A program made the position numbers and the translations under genes. The notes below the pieces were generated by a model. It ran no database searches. It saw only the letters and a list, made by a program, of their open reading frames with translations, and was not told the origin of the DNA. DNA of 64,000 nt, from positions 42,666 through 106,665 of the forward strand of contig CAZEFW010000009.1 in assembly GCA_964511535.1 (NCBI GenBank). The letters run 5' to 3'. Shown in pieces: positions 10,576-18,906 of this stretch (position 1 is the first letter of the stretch; each line of letters opens with the position of its first letter). The DNA is from CAZCFB01 sp964511535. Lineage in GTDB: Bacteria > Myxococcota_A > Polyangia > GCA-2747355 > CAZCFB01.

Positions 10576-11271
10576 ATGCGCACATCAAGATCTCTCCTGG
10601 TCGCTGGTATCGTCGCTCTCGCGGCGACCTCGCTTGGGACCGGATGTATCGAGGATGACCGAACCTTCGTCATCACTCAGAATCAAATTCCTCAATCCAA
10701 ATGCACCATCACCACGGCCGCCTCGATCTATCGTCCGCGGGGCACGCTGGACGTCTCGGTCAAGCAGGGCTACTGGCTCTACCCGTTGCTGGTCAACAAC
10801 CTCACCTCCACCCGCTCCTCGGACAAGGAGCCGGAGCGCAACACGCTGCACATGCGTGGCTTCGACGTGGAGATCGACCTGGGCCAGATCCCTGGGCAGT
10901 TCCCTGATGACCTGCTCAAGTTCTGGGAACCCACCTCAGGCGTCATCTCGCCTTCGGGCTCCATCGCGAGCATCCTCAAGGCGATCCCGGACCGGCTGGT
11001 GCAGCTGCTCAACATCCCTGTGGGCCTCAAGCCGCTGGTGATGATCAGCATCAAGGCCACCGCAAAGCACGCCGGCGGGGACAAGGAATCTTCCACCTTC
11101 ATCTACCCGGTGGACCTGTGCAACGGCTGCCTCGTGGACCTGCGCACCACCTGCCCGGACCCGGCGAAGGACAAGGAGATCCTGACCAACTACTGCGGGA
11201 CGCCCCAGGACGATCCGATCACCTGCTGCACGGCGTCCGGCAAGACCAAGTGCTTCGGGACCGCCAAGTAA
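10576..11271 (+). CDS. Lipoprotein co-transcribed with pilQ
   Basis: 231 residues. A GGAGGAGG site at 10563-10570 fixes the ATG at 10576. The signal peptide ends at a lipobox cysteine (LGTGC), and the rest is a secreted domain with several cysteines near the C-terminus (CNGCLVDLRTTC). It follows pilQ by 23 bases, so it is probably made with the secretin. I do not recognise a family. A role in PilQ assembly or stability, as PilW-type pilotins have elsewhere, is only an inference from position. Confidence 0.7.
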   Translation: MRTSRSLLVAGIVALAATSLGTGCIEDDRTFVITQNQIPQSKCTITTAASIYRPRGTLDVSVKQGYWLYPLLVNNLTSTRSSDKEPERNTLHMRGFDVEIDLGQIPGQFPDDLLKFWEPTSGVISPSGSIASILKAIPDRLVQLLNIPVGLKPLVMISIKATAKHAGGDKESSTFIYPVDLCNGCLVDLRTTCPDPAKDKEILTNYCGTPQDDPITCCTASGKTKCFGTAK

Positions 11272-11331
11272 CACCCCCCTCCCCCCCTCTCCCCCAGCTA
11301 AAAGTCGAAAACCTGACCCCCGGCGCGTAGT

Positions 11332-13743
11332 ATGTGTCAGGTGTCTTGGCTCGCCACATGTCTCCGTTACTGTCCTACCTTTGGGCTGCTGCTGGTGTGC
11401 AGCGTGGCTTCGGCCGCCCCCTTCGATTCCGACTGGCTCTCGCCCTACCTCGCCGACGGTGACGGCGCAGCGGCGCGGCGGCTGCTGCTGGCGGGCCACC
11501 CCGCCCGGGCCGCGGCCAAGCTCCAGCGTCACCTGAAGCAGAAGAAGCCCGCTGATGTGGTGCAGGCCAGGTTCCTGCTGGCTCACGCGCTGATGCGCCA
11601 GGGCAAGGTCTCGGCGGCGCTCAAGCTGTTCCAGTCGCTGCGTAAGGATTACCCCCTGCTGGCGGCGTACCACCGCGTCAACGCAGCCGAGGCGCTCTTC
11701 AAGCTCAAGCGCTACAAGGCCGCGGCGGCGCTGGCGGCCGGGGTTGGACAGGACGCGGTCCCCCACCGGCGGGCGCGGTGGCTCCGGGCGCGCGCGCTGT
11801 CCCGGCTGGGACATCACAGGGCGTGCGCGGAACACCTTCGGGCGCACCTCGGCGCCGTGCGAGCCGGCAGCGCTCGCGAGTCCGCGAGCCGCCACCTCGA
11901 GGCGCGCCTGCTGCTGGCCAGGAGCCTGGAGGCCATGGCGTCCGCAGCCCGCAGCAAGCGGCAGCGAACCAGGCTGCGCAAGGAGGCCCTGGGCCAGCTC
12001 AAGCGGGTGGTGATCGCGGGGGTGCTCTCGGCCCATGGAGAGACCGCCAAAAAGCGGCTGGCCCGGCTCAGCCGGCGGCTACGGGGGGGCGCGGGCCTCG
12101 CCCGCCTGACCCCCGACGAGCAGTTCGCCCAGGCGAGGGTGCTGAGCAGAGCCATGCGTAACAAGCTGGCCGAGGCCGCCTATGGCAAGCTGCTCAGGCG
12201 CAAGCGCCTCGCCAGAGAGCTGCGGTGCAAGGCGAGCTACTACCAGGCCCGGGCGGTGTTCCAGCAGCGCGACCGGGCGCGGGCCGAGCCGCTGTACGTC
12301 AAGGCGATCAAGCGTTGCCGGGCCGCGGGCCTGGACGATCTGGTGGTCAAGAGCCTGTACAACGGCGCGCGGGGGTTGGTGCGCAAGGGCAAGTTCAAGG
12401 CGGCGGTGGCCCGATACGCCGTGATCGAGAAGAAGCACGCGCGGCACAGCTACGCCGACGACGCGCGGCTCCGCGCGGCCGAGGCCCACGTGGAGATGAA
12501 GGACCCCGATGGCGCGGCCAGGCTGCTGGCCACCATCCCGGATCGCTACCCGGCCGGCGACATGAAGCGGGAGGCCCTGTGGCGCCTGGCCCGCCAGGCA
12601 TACTTCGGCGGCAAGCTGGACCAGGCGCTCAAGCACCTCAACCGGATCATCGACACCATGGGGCGCGCGCGCATTTACTACGCCCACGGTCGCGCCCTTT
12701 ACTGGAAGGCCCGCATCCTTGCGCGCCAGAAAAAGGCGAAGGCCGCCCGCGAGCTGTATGTGCGCTGCATCCGGGACTACCCGCTGTCCTATTACGCGCT
12801 GCTGTCGTTCAACCGCTTGCGCGAAGCCCACAACGAGACCTTCACCGCGCTGCGCCAGGTGTTGCTGTCGCCGGCCGGCCGGCCCGCGGGCCCGTGGTCC
12901 TTCAAGGCGCGGCCCCTGTTCGGCTCGCCGGGCTTCCTGCGCGGCGTGGAGCTGGCGCGGCTCGGCTTTGGCCGGGCAGCGGGACGTGAGCTGTCGGCGG
13001 CGGGCGTGGCGGTCAAGCGAGGGCAAGATTCTGCCGACCTGTGGCTGGCCGCGGTGCTCTACGACAGCGCCGGGCTGTGGCACCTGTCGCACATGGTCCC
13101 CCGCACCATGGACCGGGCGTACCGCTGGAGCTACCCCCAGGGCGAGGGGCTGCGGCGGTGGACCCTCTCATTCCCCCGGGCGTTCCTCCCCGAGGTGAAG
13201 GAGAACGCCACCGGGGTGGGGATCCCGCCCTGGCTGGTGCTGGCCGTGATGCGAGAGGAGAGCGGGTTCTCAACCACCGTCGAGTCCTGGGCCAACGCGG
13301 TGGGGCTGATGCAGCTGATCCTGCCCACCGCTCGCACCACAGCGCTCCAGCACAAGATCAAGGTGAGCCGCAAGGCGCTGCACGACCCGGCTGTGAACGT
13401 CAAGCTCGGCGCCACTTACCTCGGCTTCCTGTTCGAGGCGTTCGGGCAGACGTTCCCGCTGGCCATCTCGGGGTACAACGCCGGCGAGGGCGCAACCATG
13501 CGCTGGCTCAAGCGGTTCAAGGGCCTGAAGCTGGATGAGATGATGGAGCGGATCCCGTATGACCAGACCCGGCGCTACACCAAGCGGGTGCTGAGCAGCC
13601 TGTTCACCTACGCGCTGCTTTACGGCGCGGCCGACGAGCAGGTGCCTGTCATCCCGCTGGACCTGCCCACCAACTCGGCGCAGACGTTCAAGGACGCCCG
13701 GGACAAGCTCCGAGCAGCCAGCAAGGGCTCCAAAAAGAAGTAA
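11332..13743 (+). CDS. TPR-repeat lytic murein transglycosylase (SLT family)
   Basis: 803 residues with a signal peptide cut near residue 26 (VASAAP). Most of the protein is an alpha-helical TPR-like superhelix (about 40-600), followed by a lysozyme-like SLT domain (about 640-770). The catalytic glutamate is in REESGF; NAVGLMQLI and YNAGEG are the other family motifs. The layout is like Slt70: it cleaves peptidoglycan glycan strands to 1,6-anhydro ends in the periplasm. It lies 60 bases after the lipoprotein gene and may belong to the pil transcript, fitting a need to open the wall for the pilus. Confidence 0.92.
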   Translation: MCQVSWLATCLRYCPTFGLLLVCSVASAAPFDSDWLSPYLADGDGAAARRLLLAGHPARAAAKLQRHLKQKKPADVVQARFLLAHALMRQGKVSAALKLFQSLRKDYPLLAAYHRVNAAEALFKLKRYKAAAALAAGVGQDAVPHRRARWLRARALSRLGHHRACAEHLRAHLGAVRAGSARESASRHLEARLLLARSLEAMASAARSKRQRTRLRKEALGQLKRVVIAGVLSAHGETAKKRLARLSRRLRGGAGLARLTPDEQFAQARVLSRAMRNKLAEAAYGKLLRRKRLARELRCKASYYQARAVFQQRDRARAEPLYVKAIKRCRAAGLDDLVVKSLYNGARGLVRKGKFKAAVARYAVIEKKHARHSYADDARLRAAEAHVEMKDPDGAARLLATIPDRYPAGDMKREALWRLARQAYFGGKLDQALKHLNRIIDTMGRARIYYAHGRALYWKARILARQKKAKAARELYVRCIRDYPLSYYALLSFNRLREAHNETFTALRQVLLSPAGRPAGPWSFKARPLFGSPGFLRGVELARLGFGRAAGRELSAAGVAVKRGQDSADLWLAAVLYDSAGLWHLSHMVPRTMDRAYRWSYPQGEGLRRWTLSFPRAFLPEVKENATGVGIPPWLVLAVMREESGFSTTVESWANAVGLMQLILPTARTTALQHKIKVSRKALHDPAVNVKLGATYLGFLFEAFGQTFPLAISGYNAGEGATMRWLKRFKGLKLDEMMERIPYDQTRRYTKRVLSSLFTYALLYGAADEQVPVIPLDLPTNSAQTFKDARDKLRAASKGSKKK

Positions 13744-13765
13744 GGCGGGAGGCCGGGTGGCCGGG

Positions 13766-14281
13766 CTACTCGGCGCCCGGGGTGGGCATGGTGAACGCCC
13801 TGCCCCCGAGCTCCTGATCCACCGCGTACAGGCCGTAGCCGTTGTCGCCGATCAGCTGGAGCTGTCCAACGATCCCCTTGGCCGTGGCCTCCTCTTCGAC
13901 CTGCTCCCCGACGAACCACTGCAGGAAGTTCTCGGTGGAGTGGTCCCCCTCCTTCTTGGCCAGATCCACCAGGCCGCCGATGAGGCGGGAGATCTTGCAC
14001 TCATGCTCATAGGCTGACTGGAAGGCGGCCAGGGGCGACTCCCACTCGCTGGCAGGGCCGGCGATGGGGGCCAGGGTCACCTTGCCGTCGCGGTCGCAGA
14101 TGTAGCTGTAGAACTTGCTGACGTGGAACAGCTCCTCCTGCGCCTGGGCGCGCATCCATCCCGCCATACCGGGCAGGTCCTTGTCCTCAAAGTAGGCCGA
14201 CATGGCCAGGTAGAGGTAGGAGGAGAACAGCTCCTCGTTGATCTGCTTGTTGAGAGCCTCCTGAATCGACTCCTTGATCAT
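13766..14281 (-). CDS. ftnA: Non-heme bacterial ferritin
   Basis: 171 residues, the standard length for FtnA-type ferritin. The four-helix bundle carries the ferroxidase ligands: a Glu in NEELFSSYLYL and the E-x2-H of EELFHVSKFY, plus later Glu/Gln residues (QWFVGEQVEEE). It oxidises Fe(II) and stores iron as mineral in a 24-subunit shell. A strong AGGAGGATC site precedes the ATG. It is the last of three ferritin-like genes on this strand and ends 22 bases from the convergent transglycosylase gene. Confidence 0.93.
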   Translation of the reverse strand: MIKESIQEALNKQINEELFSSYLYLAMSAYFEDKDLPGMAGWMRAQAQEELFHVSKFYSYICDRDGKVTLAPIAGPASEWESPLAAFQSAYEHECKISRLIGGLVDLAKKEGDHSTENFLQWFVGEQVEEEATAKGIVGQLQLIGDNGYGLYAVDQELGGRAFTMPTPGAE

Positions 14282-14584
14282 CTGATCCTCCTGGTTGGTC
14301 CTGTTTCTCGGGTCAAGAACGCATTAAAGGTAGACCTGTCCCTGCCCGGGTCAAGGCGAGATCGGATCTGGATTGCTGTTAAACGCCGAGGTTGCTCTAC
14401 GCCCCTCCGGGGGAGCAGCCCTTGCACGCCTCGCTGTGTTGGATCGCTCAGGACGGCCAGCGCGCCTCCGGCGGAGCCCGCAGTCCTCGCGTCGCTTCGT
14501 TGGATTGCTTCGGACGAGCCACCCGCCTCCGGCGGAGCCCTCCCTGCTCGCGTCCCTGCGGGACACTCCGCGATGAAGGTCGGG
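14282..14584. repeat. Intergenic region with a 61-bp tandem repeat
   Basis: Between the two ferritin-type genes lie three degenerate copies with a 61-bp period. The anchor CCTCCGG occurs at 14404, 14465 and 14526, within the palindrome CTCCGGCGGAG of copies 2 and 3. The third copy is cut short at about 14577. Open frames across it are by-products of GC-rich repeats. I see no gene here. Confidence 0.75.
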
Positions 14585-15031
14585 CTAATTCTCAGCCAGG
14601 ATGACGTCGTCGTACTCCACCTCGAACCGCAGCTTGTGCCGCGCCTCCTCCTGGGCCAGGGCCAGGAAGGTCTGCTGCAGGTCCTCATCGTCGACGGAGT
14701 TGGAGAGGTCCAGGTACATCTTGTAAGAGGACTTCTCACGCTTCATGGCCAGGATGAGCGCCTTCTGGTAGTCGAGCTCCTCGTTGGGATCCACGTCAAC
14801 GACGTACTCGGCGATCTTGAGGTTGAGGACCTTGTCCTTGTGCGGCAGGAGGCGCTTGCCGTCCTTGATGGCGGTCAGCTTGGCCTTGTGGCCCAGCTCC
14901 TCACCAGCGAACTGCACGAAGATGTCCTTCATGCCCCGGTGCTCCATCTTCTTGGCCAGGTCCATGTAGAAGTCGTGAGCGGCTTGCTCCCGGCCGATGG
15001 CGAAGTCCAGGATCTCATCAACGCTGTTCAT
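14585..15031 (-). CDS. Ferritin-like (rubrerythrin-type) diiron protein
   Basis: 148 residues with two E-x6-Y / E-x2-H helix pairs: GREQAAHDFY with AGEELGHKAKL, and MKREKSSYKMY with AQEEARHKLRFE. This is the diiron four-helix bundle of the rubrerythrin branch without a C-terminal rubredoxin domain. Such proteins reduce peroxide or handle iron in the cytoplasm. An AGAAGGAG site precedes the ATG. It sits between two other ferritin-like genes, which suggests a joint iron or oxidative-stress function. Confidence 0.88.
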   Translation of the reverse strand: MNSVDEILDFAIGREQAAHDFYMDLAKKMEHRGMKDIFVQFAGEELGHKAKLTAIKDGKRLLPHKDKVLNLKIAEYVVDVDPNEELDYQKALILAMKREKSSYKMYLDLSNSVDDEDLQQTFLALAQEEARHKLRFEVEYDDVILAEN

Positions 15032-15082
15032 TTAAGTGCTCCTTCTGACGTTGCTGTGGATGAACGGGGTTATCAGGGGCGC

Positions 15083-15514
15083 CTAGTTGTAGACACCTTT
15101 CTTGAGCATTTGCAGATCGTCCAGCATCTTGTCGTGCTTCTTCTCGTCCTCGGCGAGGTACGAGATCAAGTAACGCTGAACCTGGTTCGTTTTTTCGGGC
15201 ACGAGCTCCAGGGCGACCTTGGCCATCTCGATGGTCTTCTTCTCCAGCTCGATGTGCTTCTCGATGGCGACCCAGGCCTGGGCCATCTGGTCGAAGTTGA
15301 GCGCCACGGTCTCCCGCTCGAGGGTGTCGATGATCATCTGCTGGATACGATGATGCATGTTGGAGTCGCGCTGAATGATCTCGGCCACGAGGCGGATCAG
15401 GGGCTGATCGATCTCCTCCATGATCTTTGCCGTCTGGGCCACGGCGGCGTCCTCGAGCTTCTGCCACTTCTTCATGCAGAGGATCAGTTTCTCTTGCTGT
15501 TCACGGGTGCTCAT
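15083..15514 (-). CDS. Helical-bundle protein, probably ferritin-like
   Basis: 143 residues from the ATG at 15514, which has an AAGGAG site; an in-frame start at 15532 has none. The sequence is wholly helical with Glu/His-rich stretches (IIQRDSNMHHRIQQ, AIEKHIELEKKT, AEDEKKHDKML). The E-K-H and E-D-E-K-K-H patterns resemble ferritin-like iron ligands, but the full diiron set is not clear. First gene of the three-gene cluster, 51 bases ahead of the rubrerythrin-type gene. Confidence 0.6.
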   Translation of the reverse strand: MSTREQQEKLILCMKKWQKLEDAAVAQTAKIMEEIDQPLIRLVAEIIQRDSNMHHRIQQMIIDTLERETVALNFDQMAQAWVAIEKHIELEKKTIEMAKVALELVPEKTNQVQRYLISYLAEDEKKHDKMLDDLQMLKKGVYN

Positions 15515-15673
15515 TATGATCTCCTTGCTCAACCGGCCCTCTTCTGGACCATTTGATTAGCTGAGCTCCGGGTCCAGGGGCGAGGAGCCGGTCGGTAGAA
15601 CAGGAAGCTCCAAGCGCCTCCCCTCGTACCCCAGATGGAGCCAAAAAACAACCTGCTATCGCGCCGCGAAGGG

Positions 15674-16519
15674 TCAAGATTGCTCCCCCTGCGCGGACTG
15701 TTGCCGCGCGCCGAAATCTTGCTGGCACGCCGGACAATAAAACGTGCTGCGTTGCTGGAGGACCTGCCGCACCACGGCCGCGCCGCAGCGACGGCACGGC
15801 TCCCCTTCCCGCCCGTATACCTTCAGGTACCGCTGGTAGCCCCCGACGCTGCCGGAGGCGTCCTGGAAATCCGAGAAGGTGGTGCCGCAGTTGTCCACGG
15901 CCTTCTGGAGCACCCAGCGGGTGGCTCGCCAGAGGCGCGCGGTCTCCAGGCGGTCCAGGTCCCCTGCCACGGCGGTCGGGCTCAGCCGGGCGCGGTGGAG
16001 GATCTCGCAGGCGTAGATGTTGCCAAGCCCCACCAGGCGGTCCTGGCGCAGCAGCCAGACCTTCAGCGCCTGCCGGCTCTCTTCCAGCAGCTTGCCGAGC
16101 CGCGCGGCGGTGAACATCTCTGACATGGGGTCCAGCCCGCCAGGGGTGAGCCGGGCAGGATCGGCGTCGAAGCGGATGGTGCCGAACCGGCGGGTATCCA
16201 CGAACAGCAACGCCCCTTGCTCCAGCTCGATGATGGCCCGCAGGTGGTCCCGCGCTCGCTGGCCTGCGCCCGCCTGCCACAGCAGGCGTCCGCTCATCCG
16301 CAGGTGAACGGCCAGCCAGAGCCGCTTCGATCCGCGGATCAGCACCAGCGCAACCTGCTTGCCGAGCCGGGTGCCCCTCTCAACCCTCCACCCCAGCAGC
16401 TGTTGAAGGTCTTGCTCGGTGCACCGGCTGTCGATGACCTCCACGGCGGTGACGCGCTGCCCCCTTACCAGTGGGTGGAGCTGACGCGAAACAGTCTCGA
16501 CCTCGGGGAGCTCGGGCAT
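15674..16519 (-). CDS. mutM: Formamidopyrimidine-DNA glycosylase (Fpg/MutM)
   Basis: 281 residues. The N-terminus MPELPEVE carries the catalytic Pro2 and Glu3, and a C-terminal zinc finger has the exact spacing C-x2-C-x16-C-x2-C. The helix-two-turn-helix includes GLGNIYACEIL. The enzyme removes 8-oxoguanine and formamidopyrimidines and nicks the strand. It lies beside the ferritin-like genes and 16 bases behind a small gene with a sigma54 promoter, so this repair gene may be read from that promoter. Confidence 0.96.
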   Translation of the reverse strand: MPELPEVETVSRQLHPLVRGQRVTAVEVIDSRCTEQDLQQLLGWRVERGTRLGKQVALVLIRGSKRLWLAVHLRMSGRLLWQAGAGQRARDHLRAIIELEQGALLFVDTRRFGTIRFDADPARLTPGGLDPMSEMFTAARLGKLLEESRQALKVWLLRQDRLVGLGNIYACEILHRARLSPTAVAGDLDRLETARLWRATRWVLQKAVDNCGTTFSDFQDASGSVGGYQRYLKVYGREGEPCRRCGAAVVRQVLQQRSTFYCPACQQDFGARQQSAQGEQS

Positions 16520-16535
16520 GCGAAGGAAACCTGGA

Positions 16536-16781
16536 CTACCGCCACTTCCCGGCGTCTTCGTGACGCTTGCACTCCTCGGCCGCCATGTTCCGGAGCCGAT
16601 AGGCCGTGTCTCTCAAGATACCGTAGAGGATGCCGCATGAGGCGTCCTGACGGTCCCGGTCCCCCTCCTCGGCCAGGGCCAGCATCTCCTGAGTCATGCG
16701 CATCAGGCGGCGCAGGTTCTTGTTGAATGGGCGCAGTTCATCCGCCTCGATCATTTCGGGAACATTTGTCTCACGAGTCAC
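16536..16781 (-). CDS. Small conserved-looking helical protein under a sigma54 promoter
   Basis: About 81 residues from a GTG at 16781; an ATG at 16754 would give 72. An in-frame ATG at 16808 is rejected because it lies inside the sigma54 promoter at 16797-16812. The protein is charged and helical, with a single cysteine in ASCGILYGILRDTAYRLR, a pattern that looks like a conserved family core. No domain is recognised. It lies directly ahead of mutM and behind the sigma54 activator gene, on the same strand. Confidence 0.65.
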   Translation of the reverse strand: MTRETNVPEMIEADELRPFNKNLRRLMRMTQEMLALAEEGDRDRQDASCGILYGILRDTAYRLRNMAAEECKRHEDAGKWR

Positions 16782-16826
16782 AGCGCCACCAAGGAGTGCA
16801 AACCACATGCCACTGATAGTGAGACA
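16767..16826. promoter_or_regulatory. Inverted GTGAGACA boxes around a sigma54 promoter
   Basis: On the minus strand TGTCTCAC (16826-16819) lies upstream of the -24/-12 element and GTGAGACA (16774-16767) downstream of it, 44 bases apart. The same TGTCTC core is repeated three times at 18770-18809, which marks it as the likely site for the neighbouring activator. Confidence 0.5.
16797..16812 (-). promoter_or_regulatory. Sigma54 (-24/-12) promoter
   Basis: TGGCATGTGGTTTGCA on the minus strand matches TGGCAC-N5-TTGCA at all but one defined base, with correct GG-to-GC spacing. Transcription should start near 16786 and read the small gene and possibly mutM. Confidence 0.7.
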
Positions 16827-16883
16827 GTTGGTGGTGATTGGGAAAGCCGTCCGGCGACAACGACGGCTGCGACTACCCCTGCG

Positions 16884-18725
16884 CTAGGAGATGGGGTTGC
16901 GGCTGAGGAAGCGGTACAGGGTGGCTCGCCCCACGCCGAGCAGCTTGGCGGCCTTGACCTTGTTGCCGCCGGTCTGCTGCAGGGCCTGCTCCACGGCCTC
17001 GAGGTTGAGCTTGAACCGGCCCTGCTTGGTCGCCGGCGCCGGGGCCAGCTCGGTGGCCGTCGCCGTCGCGGGCGGAGTGGTCTGGACCAGGGGCATGGGC
17101 TCGCCCTCGAAGTCACGAACCTCCGGCGGCAGATGGTGCGGCATGACCTCATCGCCCTGACAACGCACGGCCGCGAACTGCAGAGCGTTGATCAGCTCCC
17201 GGATATTGCCCGGCCAGCGGTGGCGCAGCAGGTTCTCCAGGGCCCCGGCCGAGACACGCTGGATATCCTTGCCGGTCTCTTCGCGGATGGTGCCGAGGAA
17301 ATGCTCAACCAGGAGCGGCAGGTCCTCGACCCGCTCGCGCAAGGGCGGCAGGGTGAGCGGCACCACACACAGCCTGTAGAACAGATCCTCGCGGAAGTCG
17401 CCTTTGGCGACCATCTGACGCAGGTCCCGGTTGGTGGCCGCGATGATGCGCACGTCTGCCGCATAGGAGCGCTCGCCGCCCACCATCTCGAAGCGCTTCT
17501 CCTGCAGCACCCGCAGCAGCTTGACTTGGAACGCGGGGGTCAGCTCCCCCACCTCGTCCAGGAACAGGGTCCCCCGGTTGGCCAGCTCGAAGCGCCCCTT
17601 CTTGTCACGGATGGCGCCAGTAAACGCGCCGCGAACATGGCCGAACAGCTCACTTTCCAGGATGTTTTCAGGCAACGCGCCGCAGTTTATCGGGACGAAG
17701 GGCCCCTTGGAGCGCCGGCTCTCGGCATGGATCGCGCGGGCGGCAAGCTCCTTGCCGGTGCCGCTCTCTCCGGCGACGAGCACCGAGTAGTCCGAGCTGG
17801 CCACCTGGCGAATTGTCGTGAAAATCTCCTGCATTGCCCTGGAGTTGCCCACGGTGCCATGGAACGGCGAGCCGCGGCGAAGCTGCCAGCGCAGGTCGTT
17901 GACCTCGGTCACGTCATCGATGCTGGCCATGACGCCATACAGGCGGCCTGCGCCCAGGGGCATGGGGCGGACGTCCATGCGCAGGCGGCGGTCCTCGCCA
18001 TCCCGGGTGGTGAAGGTGGTGTAGTACTCCTGACGCTCGGTCACGCGCTCGTTGGTGCCGCGGAACAGGCAACCGTTGCCGCAGATCCCCTCCTTGCCGA
18101 ACACGTCGTGGCAGTCCCGCCCCAGCACCTCTTTCCGGCTGTAGCCGGTGAGCGCCTCGGCGGCCTGGTTGAACAGGCTGATGCAGCGGAACTCGTCATG
18201 GGCGATGATGCCCTCGCTCAAGGTATCCAGGATGCGATGGATCCGCTGACGCTGCCCCTGCAGGGCCTCGAGGTACCCGCAGGCCAGCGCGTCCAGCTGC
18301 TGCTGCATGCTGTTGATGACGCGCTGCAGGTGGTCCGGCGACCAGGTGGACTCGCCGGGCGCAGCCTCGGGCAGCGCCCAGCGGAGGTGGATAGGATCCC
18401 CAACCAGCAGCGGCCGCTTGTCCACGGCGCGGGGATCCTCCTCCTCGGGGAAAGCGGTCTGGCCCTGGCGGTGCAGCCGGATAACCAGATCAAATGATTG
18501 ATGATGCAGGGTTTCCAGCCCCGGCACCGGCGCCGGCGCCGACACCGGGCGCTCGCGCAACAGGTATCGACGGACCGGATCCGGGATCTGGCCCGGCTCC
18601 AGGGTCGCGGTGGCGATCTCCATCGGCGCCCCTGGCGTCATGAGGGAGAATGCCAGCTCGAAAAGCTGTGCGTAGACGCCCTGATCTTCGTCGTAAACCA
18701 GCGTTGATACAGTATTTGACATCAT
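16884..18725 (-). CDS. Sigma54-dependent activator with LMW-phosphatase-like and PAS domains
   Basis: 613 residues. The N-terminal region (about 6-135) shows the layout of a low-molecular-weight tyrosine phosphatase / arsenate reductase fold (FDLVIRL, then GDPIHLRWALPE) but has no Cys-x5-Arg catalytic loop. A PAS domain (about 160-275) carries three clustered cysteines (C205, C215, C219). An AAA+ domain follows with Walker A GESGTGKE (about 319-326) and an intact GAFTGA loop, then a C-terminal Fis-type helix-turn-helix. It is not a receiver-type regulator, so it senses a signal directly. The start at 18725 is used because the longer frame to 18767 runs through its own promoter. Confidence 0.9.
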   Translation of the reverse strand: MMSNTVSTLVYDEDQGVYAQLFELAFSLMTPGAPMEIATATLEPGQIPDPVRRYLLRERPVSAPAPVPGLETLHHQSFDLVIRLHRQGQTAFPEEEDPRAVDKRPLLVGDPIHLRWALPEAAPGESTWSPDHLQRVINSMQQQLDALACGYLEALQGQRQRIHRILDTLSEGIIAHDEFRCISLFNQAAEALTGYSRKEVLGRDCHDVFGKEGICGNGCLFRGTNERVTERQEYYTTFTTRDGEDRRLRMDVRPMPLGAGRLYGVMASIDDVTEVNDLRWQLRRGSPFHGTVGNSRAMQEIFTTIRQVASSDYSVLVAGESGTGKELAARAIHAESRRSKGPFVPINCGALPENILESELFGHVRGAFTGAIRDKKGRFELANRGTLFLDEVGELTPAFQVKLLRVLQEKRFEMVGGERSYAADVRIIAATNRDLRQMVAKGDFREDLFYRLCVVPLTLPPLRERVEDLPLLVEHFLGTIREETGKDIQRVSAGALENLLRHRWPGNIRELINALQFAAVRCQGDEVMPHHLPPEVRDFEGEPMPLVQTTPPATATATELAPAPATKQGRFKLNLEAVEQALQQTGGNKVKAAKLLGVGRATLYRFLSRNPIS

Positions 18726-18757
18726 ATGTTCCGACAGCGGTACGGCTCCAGATCTGC

Positions 18758-18786
18758 CGTATATCATTCTGTCTCAGACCAGGCAA
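18758..18786 (-). promoter_or_regulatory. Sigma70-type promoter of the sigma54 activator gene
   Basis: On the minus strand TTGCCT (18786-18781), a 17-base spacer and TATACG (18763-18758). A TGTCTC box (18770-18775) lies between the two elements, so the activator probably represses its own gene. Confidence 0.5.
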
Positions 18787-18809
18787 TGTTTGTCTCGCCA
18801 AAGTGTCTC
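18770..18809 (+). promoter_or_regulatory. Three TGTCTC boxes, candidate activator binding sites
   Basis: TGTCTC occurs at 18770-18775, 18791-18796 and 18804-18809. The boxes lie 50-90 bases upstream of the sigma54 promoter at 18860, a normal distance for an enhancer-binding protein. Confidence 0.55.
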
Positions 18810-18859
18810 GTCTGTGACCCGCCGATACATCCCAGGGGGGTATGCCAGGACATCACTCC

Positions 18860-18875
18860 TGGCATGATGCATGCT
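18860..18875 (+). promoter_or_regulatory. Sigma54 (-24/-12) promoter of the DUF255 gene
   Basis: TGGCATGATGCATGCT keeps the GG and GC pairs ten bases apart and shares TGGCAT with the promoter at 16812. Transcription would start near 18886, just before the ribosome binding site GGAGGAG (18894-18900). Confidence 0.6.
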
Positions 18876-18906
18876 GAGCCAGATGGAGGACCGGGAGGAG
18901 CGAGAC

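Noticed and set aside
14123..15556. Plus-strand open frame of 477 codons over the ferritin-like genes
   Set aside because: It is antisense to three genes with clear family motifs and ribosome sites.
16782..16808. ATG at 16808 as start of the small gene
   Set aside because: It lies inside the -24/-12 promoter, so it would not be in the transcript.
18726..18767. Longer start of the sigma54 activator
   Set aside because: The extra codons cover the -10 region of its own promoter.
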